64,000 nucleotides of DNA from Ambrosia x helenae (GCA_030844895.1 CM061226.1:104866687-104930686); one strand, 5' to 3'. Shown: positions 35,086 to 46,297, numbered from the stretch's first letter. Program-made: numbers and translations. The notes: generated from the letters alone by a model not told the origin.

Positions 35086-35383
35086 ACTATCTTTTGCTTG
35101 AACATGCAGTGTCATAAGAATACAGTTAACATGGAAATTCAGTGACAATAATTTCAGTTATTAATACATACATCGAAAGAGAACTACTAACCATATTCTG
35201 AGTGAGGATCAAATTCCTTTTCGTCGTTCCTCACATGCCATCCCTCTCCATGATCAATGCCGAGAAGAAAAGAATCGGAGCAGAGGAAGAAGAAGAGAAT
35301 CAGAGGTGGAGGGTGGAGGGAAATCAGGGGGATGTAAATGACGATGATAGTGAAAAATTAGGGTTAAATAAGGATAACAAAGG

Positions 35384-35574
35384 TGTGTTTAAAATTTTAT
35401 AAGTGACTTGACGATTTTACCCCTGACTTAACGACATTGAGTTAACCCCGTTAATGAAATGGACTGTTTTGGCCTATTTCGTCAAACTCAAGGGACTGTT
35501 CAAGCAATTATTTTAATTTTTGGCTAGACTGGCAAAATGGCCCAAACCATAGGGGCTGTTTTGGTAATTAACTC
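35384..35574 (-). repeat. MULE right terminal inverted repeat
   Basis: The inverted complement of 33874-34064. It ends ggtaattaactc at 35574. Confidence 0.85.
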
Positions 35575-35597
35575 AATTAGTAGATTACTATCCTAAA

Positions 35598-35705
35598 TTT
35601 TTTTTTATATTTAAAACCGAACATTAAAACCGACAACTCTTACAAGTGGGAGGGGGTAAACGGTCACAAGTTACGCCACTACCCCTTTTGAATAGCAAAA
35701 GTTTA
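35598..35705 (-). repeat. Retroposon 3' end, family copy C
   Basis: On the minus strand tttgctattcaaaaggggta, then gtggcgtaacttgtgaccgttta runs toward an A-rich end (T run at 35599-35606). The same core occurs on the plus strand at 36116-36175 and 47473-47525. Confidence 0.5.
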
Positions 35706-36099
35706 CGGACTATAGTCTGAATGAAAAGGCATTTATGTTTCGTATACGAATAATCAAATCGAGTATCACCTAATATTATTATCGTATTTTTTTTTAGAAA
35801 AACCGGTCTCATACTAGTTATTATATTATAACAATTTCGAAACCTTCGCTACACTAACTTTATTATAAAAAATGTAGCAGTCTTTTTGTTGGGGTTCACG
35901 TACTTGTAATGTCAAATTTATACGTCCGGCAACTGTCGACTTCGCTACACTAACTTTATTATAAAGAATCATTTGGTTTTCAATTGAATCATATAAGCAC
36001 CAAGCACAGTGATTCTCCCATACTAATGTTACCTAAATGGATAAGTTACTAACATACAATAAAAGCATACAACAATAATATTACTTCTTCCTTACCGAA

Positions 36100-36237
36100 A
36101 TGTAACTTCGGTAGAGTAGGTTTTGCAATACAAAAAGGGGTAGCGGCGCAACTTGTGGTCCGTTTACTACGTATCACTTGTAAATTGGTTGTCTTTGGTT
36201 TAATGACATATTTTCTTTGATAAAAAAAAAAAAAAAA
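36100..36237 (+). repeat. Retroposon 3' end, family copy A
   Basis: It carries the core tttgcaatacaaaaaggggt, then agcggcgcaacttgtgg, and ends in an A16 run at 36222-36237. The 66-codon minus frame is a shadow of this repeat. Confidence 0.55.
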
Positions 36238-36269
36238 CTTCAACAACAATTCGGACGCACAAACAACTG

Positions 36270-36700
36270 ATGGGATTCAATTTCAATAGATTTAACGAAG
36301 TTCTGCAATTCAATGACGGCGACTTACCACCGTACATTTACCGATTTCGGGTACTTTCCGCTGATCAAGCCGGAGATGGTGATGAGGCCGGGACAGAGGA
36401 CTGTGTCGATGGTATCTTCGGCGGCGCATTTGCTTATCTCCAGCAATCAGTGTCTGAAACCGATGGATAAGAGCGCCGGTAGGTTGTGTGTTTGAATCCA
36501 TGAAATGAGATCTGATAGCGAGGCAAGTGAAGAAGGTGAGCGACGACGATTTGTGATAAAACAGCCGCTAAACAAGCGAAACCAAGCGCCGATGGTCACT
36601 GTGTTTTTACGCTTATTTTTTCACCAATGTCATTTTTGTTGTCTACATACTTTGATTCGGGTGTTCGTAGCTTCATACTACATCTATATGTGACCATGTG
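36270..36700 (+). pseudogene. Unidentified gene-like segment, possibly captured by a Helitron
   Basis: This stretch is markedly less AT-rich than its surroundings. One frame reads MTATYHRTFTDFGYFPLIKP, EMVMRPGQRTVSMVSSAAHL and LISSNQCLKPMDKSAG, ending at a good donor-like CCG|GTAGGT near 36478. An overlapping frame begins MGFNFNRFNEVLQF. I do not recognise the family, and neither frame can be shown to be the real one. It lies upstream of a plus-strand Helitron 3' end at 36835, so capture of a host exon is plausible but unproven. Confidence 0.35.
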
Positions 36701-36802
36701 AGTGTCTATGTTATGTCATTTGTCTGTATAAATTCACGTATTTATTTATGCTTTTTCGGTTTTAGTCGTCATTTGCTTGCTACCTAGCACGGTTTTACCG
36801 TC

Positions 36803-36835
36803 ATCGCCCCCGCAACGCGGGGGGTTAAACACTAG
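36803..36835 (+). mobile_element. Helitron 3' end
   Basis: The hairpin gcccccgcaacgcggggggt (GCCCCC/GGGGGG-type stem, 36806-36824) is followed by taaacaCTAG and T. It is a plus-strand terminus. I could not place the matching 5' TC end; a candidate area is 35800-35850 (tctcatactagttattata). Confidence 0.75.
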
Positions 36836-37326
36836 TCTTATACTAAATTGCACATTTCAGATATTTTGGGCTTACTTGTTAGATTCAAGTTAATTTGAAG
36901 GGGTTTTTTAATTAAAAATTATAAATTACTTAAACTTAAAGGTTATAAATAAGTTGGAGGAAAGTGAAGGAATATACAAGTGGCAGCAAGGTTATCCAAA
37001 TGTGGATGTGGATAGAGACGGTGACGTGGAAAATTGAATGGTTAAAAACGTGAAGATAATCTTAATGGGTCAAAATCATAACGATTTTCTTAGTTGGTGG
37101 GACCCACGCCACTAATATCTCTCCACGTGTATCCCTTGTAACAGATCAACTGCTGACTGTTCACGTGATTCTATCTCCGATCGGACCGTACGGCCATGTC
37201 TTCCATATCTGCGACATGTATCCCTCTTGTTATTATTAATTAAAATTTTAAAATCAAATTTAATGTTTTTTTTTTTATAAAATTAAGAGCATGTGTAAAG
37301 GGGGCTTCATGAGGCTTTATGAATAA
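36836..37326. other. Intergenic between two Helitron ends
   Basis: No gene. The segment 37287-37326 (gcatgtgtaaagggggcttcatgaggcttta) resembles the ends of Harbinger-type MITEs such as 42900-42938. Confidence 0.4.
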
Positions 37327-38096
37327 CTAGTGAGAAATCCGCGCGTTACGGCGTGACAGTTAAATTGAGCAAAAAACAGATGAAAAACGTTAAATCACAC
37401 ACATGCATGGCGGCGAGTTAACTTGCCGTATTAAAAAAATAAAAAGTTAAAAATCATCATAGAAAAAGCTACTAAGTCGAAACCGTCACAAATTCACATA
37501 AAAGAGAAATAAAAAACTAAAAAAACACTTTAACGACTTGTCCGCCTCTGCTTAGATGACTTGTACATCATCACACGCAATTTTGTTTTAAACGAAGCTT
37601 ACATTGAAACGTATATAAAAATAGCACCAATAAAGGAACTTCTCCTTTCACTTTCTTGTAACACAAGATAAACTTTACGTTGTTTAGTAGGGTAGGCTCG
37701 ATTTTGCTCTCAATATGCCAAGTTATTCATGCAGTAGATATTTCCTAAACGACTCAAATACCTAAAAGTTTAGTAACATTGTTATGAATTATAATAGATT
37801 AACTAACTTTTATAAAGTGACTAATTGTATATAAAAGATTATAATAAAACATGTAGCATTATGAAAATTCTTTTTTACATGTTTTGTATTTAATATGTTT
37901 TGTAGAAATAAATGTTATGACCTATCATAAACATGACTCTTGATTTCATTTAGATTATTAAATATGATGCTTTAAAGACTAATTTGCCCTTAAAATGTAG
38001 TTATTATGTGCATTGTATGTTGTATCATAAGCAAATTAACTTGTACCTCTTAAATTTTAAGAAGTCCTTGTCAAATGCTTTATAATATAGTATAGA
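37327..38096 (-). mobile_element. Compact non-autonomous Helitron
   Basis: Read on the minus strand it starts TCTATACTATATTATAAAGC at 38096 and ends cgccgtaacgcgcggatttctcaCTAG at 37327, including the GC hairpin. It lies between A37326 and T38097. Length is 770 bp, with no coding sequence. Its 5' end belongs to the same family as the one at 43901 (TCTATATTATATTATAAAGT). Confidence 0.85.
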
Positions 38097-38316
38097 TATA
38101 GAGTAATAGGTAATATAGTGAATTGGATCGAATGTACTTTTCTCATTATTCACAGAAGATTATATAGTGGCTACAACATTAATACAATGACTTGATTCTA
38201 GGAAGACTATTGACTAAGAATATTGACTATAACTAAATAATTATAAAGGCATAAAGATAGCTCTTTGACTATGACTATTGACTGTTGACTGTTGATGTTG
38301 ACTATTGATTTATGTT
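38097..38316 (-). repeat. Copia 3' LTR (left copy)
   Basis: About 220 bp with tandem tgactattgactgttgac words. It is similar throughout to 42041-42254 and 6 bp longer through an extra gttgat segment. Confidence 0.85.
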
Positions 38317-38862
38317 AATACGCCCCCGCAAGATGGAGGATCCATTGGATACGCCAATCTTGGGGCGAAAGAAAAGAAACGGTGATCTTGGAAGTGGTTT
38401 GGTGAGGACATCAGCCAGTTGATCCTTTGAGCTAATGTGAAAGACCTTTAAGTGACCGACATTGACTTGTTCACGAACAAAGTGGTAGTCGAGGGCAACA
38501 TGTTTCATGCGAGAATGGTACACCGGGTTGGCACAAAGGTAGGTGGCGCCGGTGTTGTCACAGAAAAGAGACGGTGTACGTGTCGTGCGAAGACCGAGTT
38601 CTTGAAGAAGATTTTTAAACCATGAGATTTCAGCTGCGGCGTTTGCTAGTGCTTTGTATTCTGCTTCAGTGGATGAGCGTGAGACCGTTTTCTGTCTTGA
38701 TGAACGCCAGGAGATGATGTTGGATCCAAGATATAATATATAACCTGTAGTAGATCTTCCTCCGTCATGTATGCCTCCCCAATCAGAATCTTAGAAAGCA
38801 TTTAAATCAAGTGAGGACTGTTTATTTAACAATAACCCATGGTGCAATGTTCCTTTCAAATA
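38302..38862 (-). pseudogene. Copia RNase H domain
   Basis: In order on the minus strand: ALKRVLRYLKGTLHHG, then DLNAF* (stop) DSDWGG, STTGYILYLGSNIISWRSSR, SRSSTEAEYKALANAAAEI, LFCDNTGATYL, and ending YHSRMKHVALDYHFVREQV, SSKDQLADVLTKPLPR. The D (DSDW), E (STEAEY) and D (CDNTGA) active-site motifs are readable. A TAA stop sits just before DSDW, and a one-base deletion near 38870 (CATTG[G]CAAGC) separates it from the RT frame. Confidence 0.85.
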
Positions 38863-39770
38863 GCGGAGAACCCGTTTGAGAGCTTGCAATGTGACTGTTT
38901 TGGGTGGTGCATAAACTGGGAGAGTTTGTTGACAGCGAAAGAGATATCAGGGCGGGTGAAGGCAAGGTATTGAAGTGTGCCAACAAGTTTGCGATAAGGA
39001 GTTGGGTCAACGGGTGGAAAGGCATCCGAAGGGATAAGCGGTTCAGAGACGCTTAGAGGGGTGAGGACCTCTTTGGCACCATCCATTTTGAAAGTGGTTA
39101 AGATGTCCTGAATGTGCCTGTGTTGGGAGAGGAATAGACTATGAGGAGTTGGAATGACTTCGATTCCTAGGAAGTGATGTAGAGGGCCTAAGTCTTTGAT
39201 CGAAATTTTTTTGCTTAGGGCTTGAACAAAGATGTCCATGAATGGATTATTGTTTCCAGTGAGGACAATGTCGTCAACGTAGACGAGTAGGTAGCAAGTG
39301 TTACCATTTGTGTTGTAGACAAAAAGAGATGCATCAGAGAGACATTTTTTAAAACCGAAGCTAATGAGGAAGGCAGTTAATTCATTGTACCAAGCCCGCG
39401 GGGCTTGTTTAAGGCCGTAGAGAGATTTCTTGAGTTTGCAAATGTGATTAGGAAACGCCGAATTTGCAAATCCGGGTGGTTGAATCATGTACACATCCTC
39501 ATGTAAGGTGCCATGAAGAAATGCATTATTGACGTCTAGTTGGCGTAACGACCACCCTCGAGAGAGTGCGATGGAAAGAACAGTACGAATGGTGACAGGT
39601 TTCGTTATCGGACTAAAGGTATCAAAATAGTCCTTACCGTACTGTTGATGAAACCCTTTTGAGACTAGGCGCGCTTTAAATTTATCAATAGTTCCATCAG
39701 GTTTTCGTTTGGTTCGGAATACCATTTGCATCCGATTGGATTTTGGGTAGTATGAGGGACAAGCTCCCAC
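38856..39770 (-). pseudogene. Copia reverse transcriptase domain
   Basis: An open stretch of about 295 codons begins within the classic start of the Copia RT domain. Blocks include VFRTKRKPDGTIDKFKARLV, KGFHQQYGKDYFDTFSPI, QLDVNNAFLHGTLHEDVYM, KLKKSLYGLKQAPRAWY and the catalytic YVDDIVLTG, then DLGPLHHFLGIEV and YRKLVGTLQYLAFTRPDISF. The RT copies element RNA into DNA in cytoplasmic particles. The nominal Met at 39770 is not a true start: the preceding frame reads TWELVPHTTQNPIGCKW, and one missing G at TGG[G]TATTC causes the shift. Confidence 0.9.
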
Positions 39771-39774
39771 GTAT

Positions 39775-41118
39775 GGTTTTGAAGAAGAGCGTTGTATTCA
39801 AGATCCATTGCTTGTCGCCATTGTGGATCTTTCATCGCTTGGATGTGAGTAGAGGGCTCAATGGATGTAGGAAGTGGGTGAAGTGTGGTGGAGTTGATGA
39901 AGTTGGAATTGTAATATTTTGGGTTAGGATTGCGAGACCGTTGTGGGCGAGTAAGGTGGTAGGAGAGGGGTTAGTTGAAGGAGTTTGAGATGAGGAGGTG
40001 GTAGAGTCATTGGAAGGCTGTGTAGGTGAATTAGGTTGTGTAGGAGTGGAGGATTGTGGAGATGAGGACTGTGTATGGACAGTGGAGGACTGTGTAGAGG
40101 ACAAGAGTTGTGTAGGGTTAGGGGAATGTTGTGTAGGTGTAGTAGAAGGTTGTGTATGGTCAGATGAGTGTTGTGTAGTATCAGGCAACTGTTGTGTAGG
40201 TGCAGCAGAAGGTTGTGTAGGGTCAGGAGAGGGGTATGTAGGAGGTATGGGTTGGTGTGTGGGATCGATGGGAGGTTGTGTAGGGTGTGAAGGCTTTGTA
40301 GGATTTGGTATGTTGTGAAGAAATGATTCATAGGTGATAGTGGGAGATGTGGAGTTATTGGTGTGGGATGGGAAGATGTGTGGTATGAATTCAATATGGC
40401 GAGAGTGATATAGTTTGTTGGTGGCTGGATCAAAGCATTTGTATGCTGATCTGGAAGAGGAGTATCCAAGAAAGATACATGATGCGGAGCGAGATTGTAA
40501 CTTGGAGGTGTTGTATGGGCGGAGCCAAGGATAGCAAAGACATCCAAACGGTTTTAGTTTGGAGTAGGTGGGAGCAACATTGAATAACATGTCATAAGGT
40601 GATTTGTTGTTCAAGATGGTGGTGGGTAGACGGTTGATGAGATAAGTTGCGGCTTGAAAGGCATGTGACCAAAATTGTGATGGTTGTTGAGCATAGTGGA
40701 GGAGGGCAAGGCCCGTTTCAACAACGTGTCGATGACGACGTTCGGCCACCCCGTTTTGTTTGGGTGTATGAGGAGGTGTGGTGTAGTGAGAAATTCCATG
40801 AGTTGTGAGAAATGGTTTAAGACCAATGTATTCACCACCATTGTCGGCAAATAGAGAGATAAGAGGTGTTTGAAAGAATTTTTCCACTAGTGATTTGAAT
40901 TGTGGAAAAAGGACGGAGACGTCGGATTTTCTTTTTATCGGATATAACCAAATGTATTTAGAAAAATAATCGACAAATATGACATAGTACTTGAAGCCGT
41001 CATTGGATGTTTGGACTGGACCCCATACATCTGAATAAACGAGTTGCAATGGTTTCTTTGCAACAAATGAGTTTTTACCAAAAGAAATTTTATGGCTTTT
41101 ATTTAACGAACAAGATTT
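39775..41118 (-). pseudogene. Copia integrase domain
   Basis: The frame 41049-39832 carries QLVYSDVWGPVQTSNDGFKY, YVIFVDYFSKYIWLYPIKRK, ISLFADNGGEYIGL and NGVAERRHRHVVETGLAL, so the D-D-E catalytic triad can be read (SDVWG, ADNGGEY, AERR). The C-terminal GCLCYPWLRPYNTSKLQ and CIFLGYSSSRSAYKCFDP blocks follow, then a long P/T/S-rich linker. The frame slips within the linker; the true continuation is STHIQAMKDPQWRQAMDLEY. Integrase joins element ends to chromosomal DNA. The upstream zinc-binding region in the same frame has TGA in place of its first CxxC cysteine (H*KSC, about 41117). Confidence 0.9.
39915..40345 (-). other. P/T/S-rich degenerate repeat in the Copia linker
   Basis: Minus-strand codons repeat the theme PTQ-S-P-(D/N)-TQ. 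The plus-strand 106-codon frame rich in GCVG and the 207-codon minus frame are by-products of this repeat. Confidence 0.6.
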
Positions 41119-42010
41119 TCAATGAAAAGACTCGGGTGACACTTTATTACCATTAAGTCCTAATTTTGAAATTAAGGACTTGAAGACTTGAAACGAAGGA
41201 TGTCCAAGGATATGGTGCCACGCAAGTAGAGATCTTGTTGTTGTTGCATTGATTTGAGGAGAGAGTGTGGTTGGTCCGTAGTAAACGTCATTGACGTTCA
41301 CGCCCCGCATGAGATGCGCCCCCGTGCGTAGATCCTTAACCACGAAATGATATGGAAAAAATTCAACAGAAACTTGATTAGTACGACCAAGTTTTGCAAC
41401 AGAAATAAGATTATTACGAAGAGGTTGAACGATTAAGACATCGTTTAAGAAAAGCGGTCGTGAGTTGGTGTGAAGGGTTGTTTGACCAATGTGTGTGATA
41501 GGAAGGGTTTTACCGTCACCTAAAACAATCTCACCCGGGCCACCATATTCGGAAAGAACATGCATTTGGTTGTTGTTGTTATTGTTAGTGTGATTGGAAG
41601 CGCCTGTATCCCACATCCATGGAGTGTTTGGAACCGTAGTGTGAGAAGATGTATTGTTCACAACCGGGTATGAGTAGGAATCATGAGTAGAGACTTGATG
41701 GTCGCGTAGGAAGCGACGAAGTTTGCGACAATCTTTCGTTACATGACCGGGTATGCTGCAAAAATAACAAAAAAACGTTAGTTTGGCTGTTGTGGGTCGG
41801 GTTGTTTTGAGTTTGGGTTGCGGATTTGTTTGACCACGAGGAGGGTCGGTTTTGTAATGATGGGTTTGAGGCTGAGGAACAAGGGTTCCGATTGTAGTTT
41901 TGGTTTGATTGATGAACAAAAAATGGAGCCATTGAGGCTGCAAATCAGAAAAATGAAAGGGTTGTGTGGGTTGCGGACAAAAGGCTGTCGAAAGTTGTGA
42001 TGGATCGGTT
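41119..42010 (-). pseudogene. Copia Gag zinc knuckle, protease and GAG-pre-integrase
   Basis: The minus-strand frame 41943-41119 contains the CCHC knuckle CYFCSIPGHVTKDC, the protease signature WMWDTGASNHT (D-T/S-G), LISVAKLGRTNQVSVEFFP and the H-H part of the zinc-binding motif LLAWHHILGHPSFQVFKSLI. It ends in a TGA stop at the expected cysteine. Upstream, only about 60 codons lie between the knuckle region and the primer site, so the capsid-forming part of Gag is deleted. The element could not assemble particles by itself. Confidence 0.85.
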
Positions 42011-42027
42011 GGCTCAAGGGAACTTTA

Positions 42028-42040
42028 GGCTCTGATACCA
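42028..42040 (-). other. Copia primer-binding site, Met tRNA
   Basis: The minus strand reads TGGTATCAGAGCC immediately next to the right LTR. Confidence 0.9.
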
Positions 42041-42254
42041 TATAGAGTAATAGGTAATAGAGTGAATTGGATCGAATGCACTTTTCTCATTATTCACAGA
42101 AGATTATATAGTGGCTACAACATTACTACAATGACTTGATTATAGGAAGACTATTGACTAAGAATATTGACTATGACTAAATAATTATAAAGGCATAAAG
42201 ATAGCTCTTTGACTATGACTATTGACTGTTGACTGTTGACTATTGATTTATGTT
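42041..42254 (-). repeat. Copia 5' LTR (right copy)
   Basis: 214 bp, matching 38097-38316. On the plus strand it starts directly after the primer site and ends ttgatttatgtt. Confidence 0.85.
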
Positions 42255-42267
42255 TCCGTAAAATATT

Positions 42268-42938
42268 AGACTAAAGTCTAAACGGTGTTGGGCTGTTTGG
42301 GCTCGTCGAACCCGTCTTGAGCCGGCCAACACCGCCCCGACTGTCCCCAAGCCGTCCAAAACGGCTAGAATCCGACGGTGAAGCCGTGTGTTTTGATTAG
42401 TGTTTTGGTTTTGTGGGCCCCTTCCAACGGTATTATTACCGTTTGAATAAAAAAATCAACGAAAACCTGCAACTGGTGACTGCTCCGGCTCCGGTGACTG
42501 CTGATGAAGACGACTCCGGTGAGCGACATGAAGACGGCTCCAGTGACTGCCGTTCTGCAACTTTAAGGGGATGAGGTGAGCAATAGATGTGGTGGGAGTG
42601 TGAATAATGGCGGTGGTTTAAGGGGAGGAGGTGAAGACCGGTCATCTGCAAGTTTTTTATGAAAGAAAAGAGGACCTAGGGGAGAAGGTGAATAGGGGAG
42701 GAGGTGAGTACTGTGCATCTTAATATTATTTTTTTAAATTATTATTTATAATTTTTTTTATAATTTACAATTAAAAAAATAGAAGGTTAACCAATATGAG
42801 TGAAGGACTATTTAGGGAAGACTACCCACATTTTTTTTATAAGCCTCAAGTTCTCTAAATACAAGGGGGCCCACTTTTTGCTGACGTGACGGCAAGTCCT
42901 CCCAAGTCTTTCCATGACCACACCCCATAGTCTTATAA
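42268..42938. mobile_element. Harbinger-like MITE (tentative)
   Basis: A GC-rich left end (gtctaaacggtgttgggctg) and right end (caccccatagtc, inverted gactatggggtgtgg) enclose an AT-rich to mixed interior with no real gene. The termini share only a loose resemblance, and a TTA/TAA duplication could not be fixed. The 71-codon minus frame is not supported. Confidence 0.35.
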
Positions 42939-42942
42939 AGTA

Positions 42943-43901
42943 CTAGTAGGGAACCCGCGCGCTGCGGCGGAGTCAACAATACAGTCGGAAACGTAATTCA
43001 AACCTTAAAACGATTAAAACAATCGATAGGTAAGGCGTATGTTTGTATGTGTGTAAGCACATGTGCTTCGTAGTGGGGTAATTTTATAAAAGCTACAAGG
43101 AGATATGATAGAATGCTACGTTTTATATACCATATGTAATTTGACCTACATGCCGGTAAAAAAGATGAAAGTAGCGATTTGACTTATTAGCAACTATTAT
43201 TATACTAATAGTCCTACTCAATATGTTGAAAGTGTCAAATCCGAAGAGATTGCCGATGAGAAGAAAGCATAAGGACATTTATAAGATGCATATTAAGAGG
43301 AGGTTGGAACGGCTCATATGTAATCAACTTGCAAAGAAGCATACCCAAAACTTTTTCCACATGATAAAAGCAATGCAATACAACTGCTAATCAAGAGCAC
43401 CATAAATTTCTATCAGTGGCATCGGAAAGTGAAATTGGAAATTAGTTTAGTTGAAAATAGTCCTCACAAGACATCCCAACCTGAGAATTTTATAGACGTG
43501 TACAAATCGGTTTTTTTCCCGGAATCGAACCGCTTCCAAACCGATTCGTGTTTGGTGCTGGTTTGTGTCTGAACCGGTTTTGGTTTTTGGTTCGGCCTCG
43601 GTTTTGCCGGTTTAAAAGACCGGTTTTGGTTCGGTTTGGGTTCGTGAACCAATTCATGTGCACACTTTTTTTTTAAGAAAAGACGTCACAAAATTAATAT
43701 TTTTTTACGTAAAGTTCGAATTTTATTGATTCTTACAATCTTTTAAGGTGTATAGGTATATATTTGTATGTGTAGAAACCTTTTTGTATAATTTTGTTAT
43801 ATATAACTTTTTTATATAAAATTGTAATTTTTTTAATAACAGGTAGTGATTACTTAGTTTTGTTTGATACCTTTCTCAAATACTTTATAATATAATATAG
43901 A
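42943..43901 (-). mobile_element. Compact non-autonomous Helitron
   Basis: On the minus strand it starts TCTATATTATATTATAAAGT at 43901 and ends with ccgccgcagcgcgcgggttccctaCTAG at 42943, including the GC hairpin. It sits between A42942 and T43902. Length is 959 bp; it contains a small hAT-like sequence and no coding region. It is of the same family as 37327-38096. Confidence 0.85.
43493..43665. mobile_element. hAT-like MITE (tentative)
   Basis: It begins tagacgtgtacaaatcggtt and ends gaaccaattcatgtgcacac, with internal ccggttttggtt words like the sub-terminal repeats of the hAT element at 50835. No 8-bp duplication was found. Confidence 0.4.
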
Positions 43902-45597
43902 TTATAGATTATATATATAGATTAATGGTAATTGGAGGTTATGATAAAAAAATGTATACAAGTAGGTTTTGTATTGAGGGTGGAAAGGAAAAAAATTACA
44001 TAACATTTGGGTTTTAAACATGAGACTTTTCCCCTGTCATCTTAAAATTCATGGAAAATGACATTTCTAGACATTTTTCCTCCTTTATAATGTAGTATAT
44101 ATTATTATTATTTCTTGTTGACTCAACGAATCCCTTAAAAGCCTTCGAATTTTAGATTGTATTAAATCCCAACTCAATAGTGTTAAAACTTTAATTTTGG
44201 TCAATATTTTATTTTATACAATAAATGGTAAATAAACAATAACAAGATGACAATTCTTAAAAATCATTACAAATATGTTTGGTAAAATATGTTGATGCCA
44301 TTCACATGAAATTAAAAAGGACAAAATCAATTCAAGCCCCGAAGAAATAGATAGTAAACATATAGATCCACAAAAATATAAATTGACACAAAAATTAAAT
44401 AGCAAACGTCTTTAACATGCAATAGATCTAATTAAGGGGGTATCATGATGAACACATAATTTTGATTAATAGTTACCTGAGTCGGGGTTATCTTTCAGAA
44501 ATCCTATGGATAGTTAATAATAAGCCTACAACACCCTTTTTAGCATATCATGGTCATGAAAATATTGAAAGACTGAAATAAAACCAGAACACCTTTTATA
44601 CACAAACGGATTTGTTGTTACAGTGAATAAATCACAATACGGTCGGCGGCGTTGATCAGGAGATGAAATTGTATGGATATTTTTGACTGGTTATTGTCTT
44701 GATCGAATGATTATAAGTATATGCTAAGATATCACCGGTTTAAAGATCATCGAGTAGTGATCATTGAATGTCACTATTAATAAAATCTAATTATACAAAC
44801 AAGAAAACAAAATATTAGTGTATGTTATGTAATGAACTTGAACATGTCGCATAACATATGCAAGCAGATACACAATCATATGTATTTTAGTATGTATATA
44901 TTGCGGTAACGTACGAAACTTATCACATGAGGCTTCGATTTGATAAGAGACTTGAGATATGGGTTGTTGAGCAGGAATCGGTGGGTGACTATTTATAAGT
45001 TCTTGATGTCTAAGAACTTCTAAGCAAAAATGCAATCGAGATAACATGTTCCATATTAACGAATTGATACGTGTGCAGACTGAGAGATGTAAGAGAGATA
45101 TACGACTACTTGAGGGTTAAGTTAAGATGGTAAATATTTTGAAGTTATTAAGACTAATAACTTGCATTAGTAATTGCATTGAAAAGATCAAGTAATCAAA
45201 TATTTTATATCATATATATTTAATTTTATTTTTTAATTTGATTATTAAACTTGGTGAACAAAAGTTTTTATGTCATTAAAGAACAATATACTTAGTAAAC
45301 AAATGTTTTTTTATCAATATTATTAAGTTTAATATTTTGTAACAACTTTTTACTAACCAAAAGTCACGAGCTAACTTTCATTTTCGTTACACTTATTGAT
45401 ATTTAAATAAAAGCTATTTTGTTTTAGTGAAAATTTAACAAATCTAATTAATAGATTTGAAAGACAATTGACATCATGAAGAAAGACAATTTTACCCTTT
45501 TACTAAGCTACTTGAGTATTGTACCATAAGCATGACATTTTGTAATTACTTAAATTTTGTGGTCATCCTTCCCTCATATTTTATAATATAATATAGA
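43902..45597 (-). mobile_element. Helitron-family sequence with a second 5' end
   Basis: The minus strand at 45597 reads TCTATATTATATTATAAAAT followed downstream by the T-rich 5' region typical of this family, and a degenerate version (tatatactacattataaagg) appears near 44099. There is no separate 3' hairpin between 43902 and 45597, so this is either a truncated Helitron or an extended form using the 3' end at 42943. The 60-86-codon minus frames are unsupported. Confidence 0.5.
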
Positions 45598-46297
45598 TAA
45601 ATATTTGCCAAAAAAAACACAGAATTCATGATGATAGAAAAGTACGAAAGAGTCAAGAATCAAAATCAAAGGAATAAAAACATAAAGAGATAACACGTAT
45701 TGAGTTTTATAAAAAAAACAGGTAGCAAAATGCTTGATAAGTATAAAATTGTTACTTAAAAAAATCACCTCTGCTTTTGAAAATCTTTATAAGAGTATAA
45801 GGAGATGACGAGACCTTTCGCATTATCCTCCGTGATCTCGAATCCAACTTTTGCCATTTAGAGACAACATTAATCCCACCTGTTATTATCATCAATCACC
45901 ATAAATCCACGAACTCATTTTTTTCCATTAATACAATTTCATGCTTAAAAAAACTATTTTACCAACTAAATCAAGATTCAAAAAAAAAAAAAAAATACTA
46001 ATTAACAATACAACGTTTGCGTATTAAGCTTCATTGAAATGCCACAGAGAAAAAAAATAATAAATAAATAAATAAAATGAATGATACGGAAAGGAAATAA
46101 TGTTTGCGTATCAAGCTTTAAGAAATGCCATAGAGAAAAAAAAATGAAAATACGGTAAGGAACTTGTGACGATAGAAAGGTTTTGAGGCGAGAAACCAAG
46201 GAATTGCGTTTGGTGATTTATGTGGTGATTCTTGTTGTTTTTTACCCCATATAGATAATATATAGATATATATAAGAGGAATGAGTTACTACTGAAT

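Larger units (their letters stand above)
33874..35574 (-). mobile_element. Mutator-like element with 191-bp inverted repeats
   Basis: The left end 33874-34064 (gagttaattaccaaaatag ... aaattttaaacata) is the inverted complement of 35384-35574, with only scattered mismatches. Flanks aattatagtag (33863-33873) and aattagtaga (35575-35584) suggest a decayed 9-11-bp duplication, the Mutator range. The 1.3-kb interior holds a minus-strand remnant of the mudrA N-terminus but no DDE transposase, SWIM or zinc-finger domain. It is a deletion derivative of an autonomous MULE. Confidence 0.8.
38097..42254 (-). mobile_element. Decayed Copia LTR retrotransposon
   Basis: Direct repeats 38097-38316 and 42041-42254 share the start tatagagtaataggtaata and the end ttgatttatgtt. 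A Met-tRNA primer site adjoins the right repeat on the minus strand. Domain order on the minus strand is zinc knuckle, protease, integrase, RT, RNase H: the Copia order. Most of gag is missing, since only about 270 bp separate the primer site from the zinc knuckle. I could not find a matching 5-bp target duplication; the left LTR begins exactly at the Helitron boundary (38096/38097). Confidence 0.9.

Noticed and set aside
39998..40547. 106-codon plus frame (GCVG repeats) and 207-codon minus frame
   Set aside because: They are out-of-frame readings of the P/T/S-rich linker in the Copia polyprotein.
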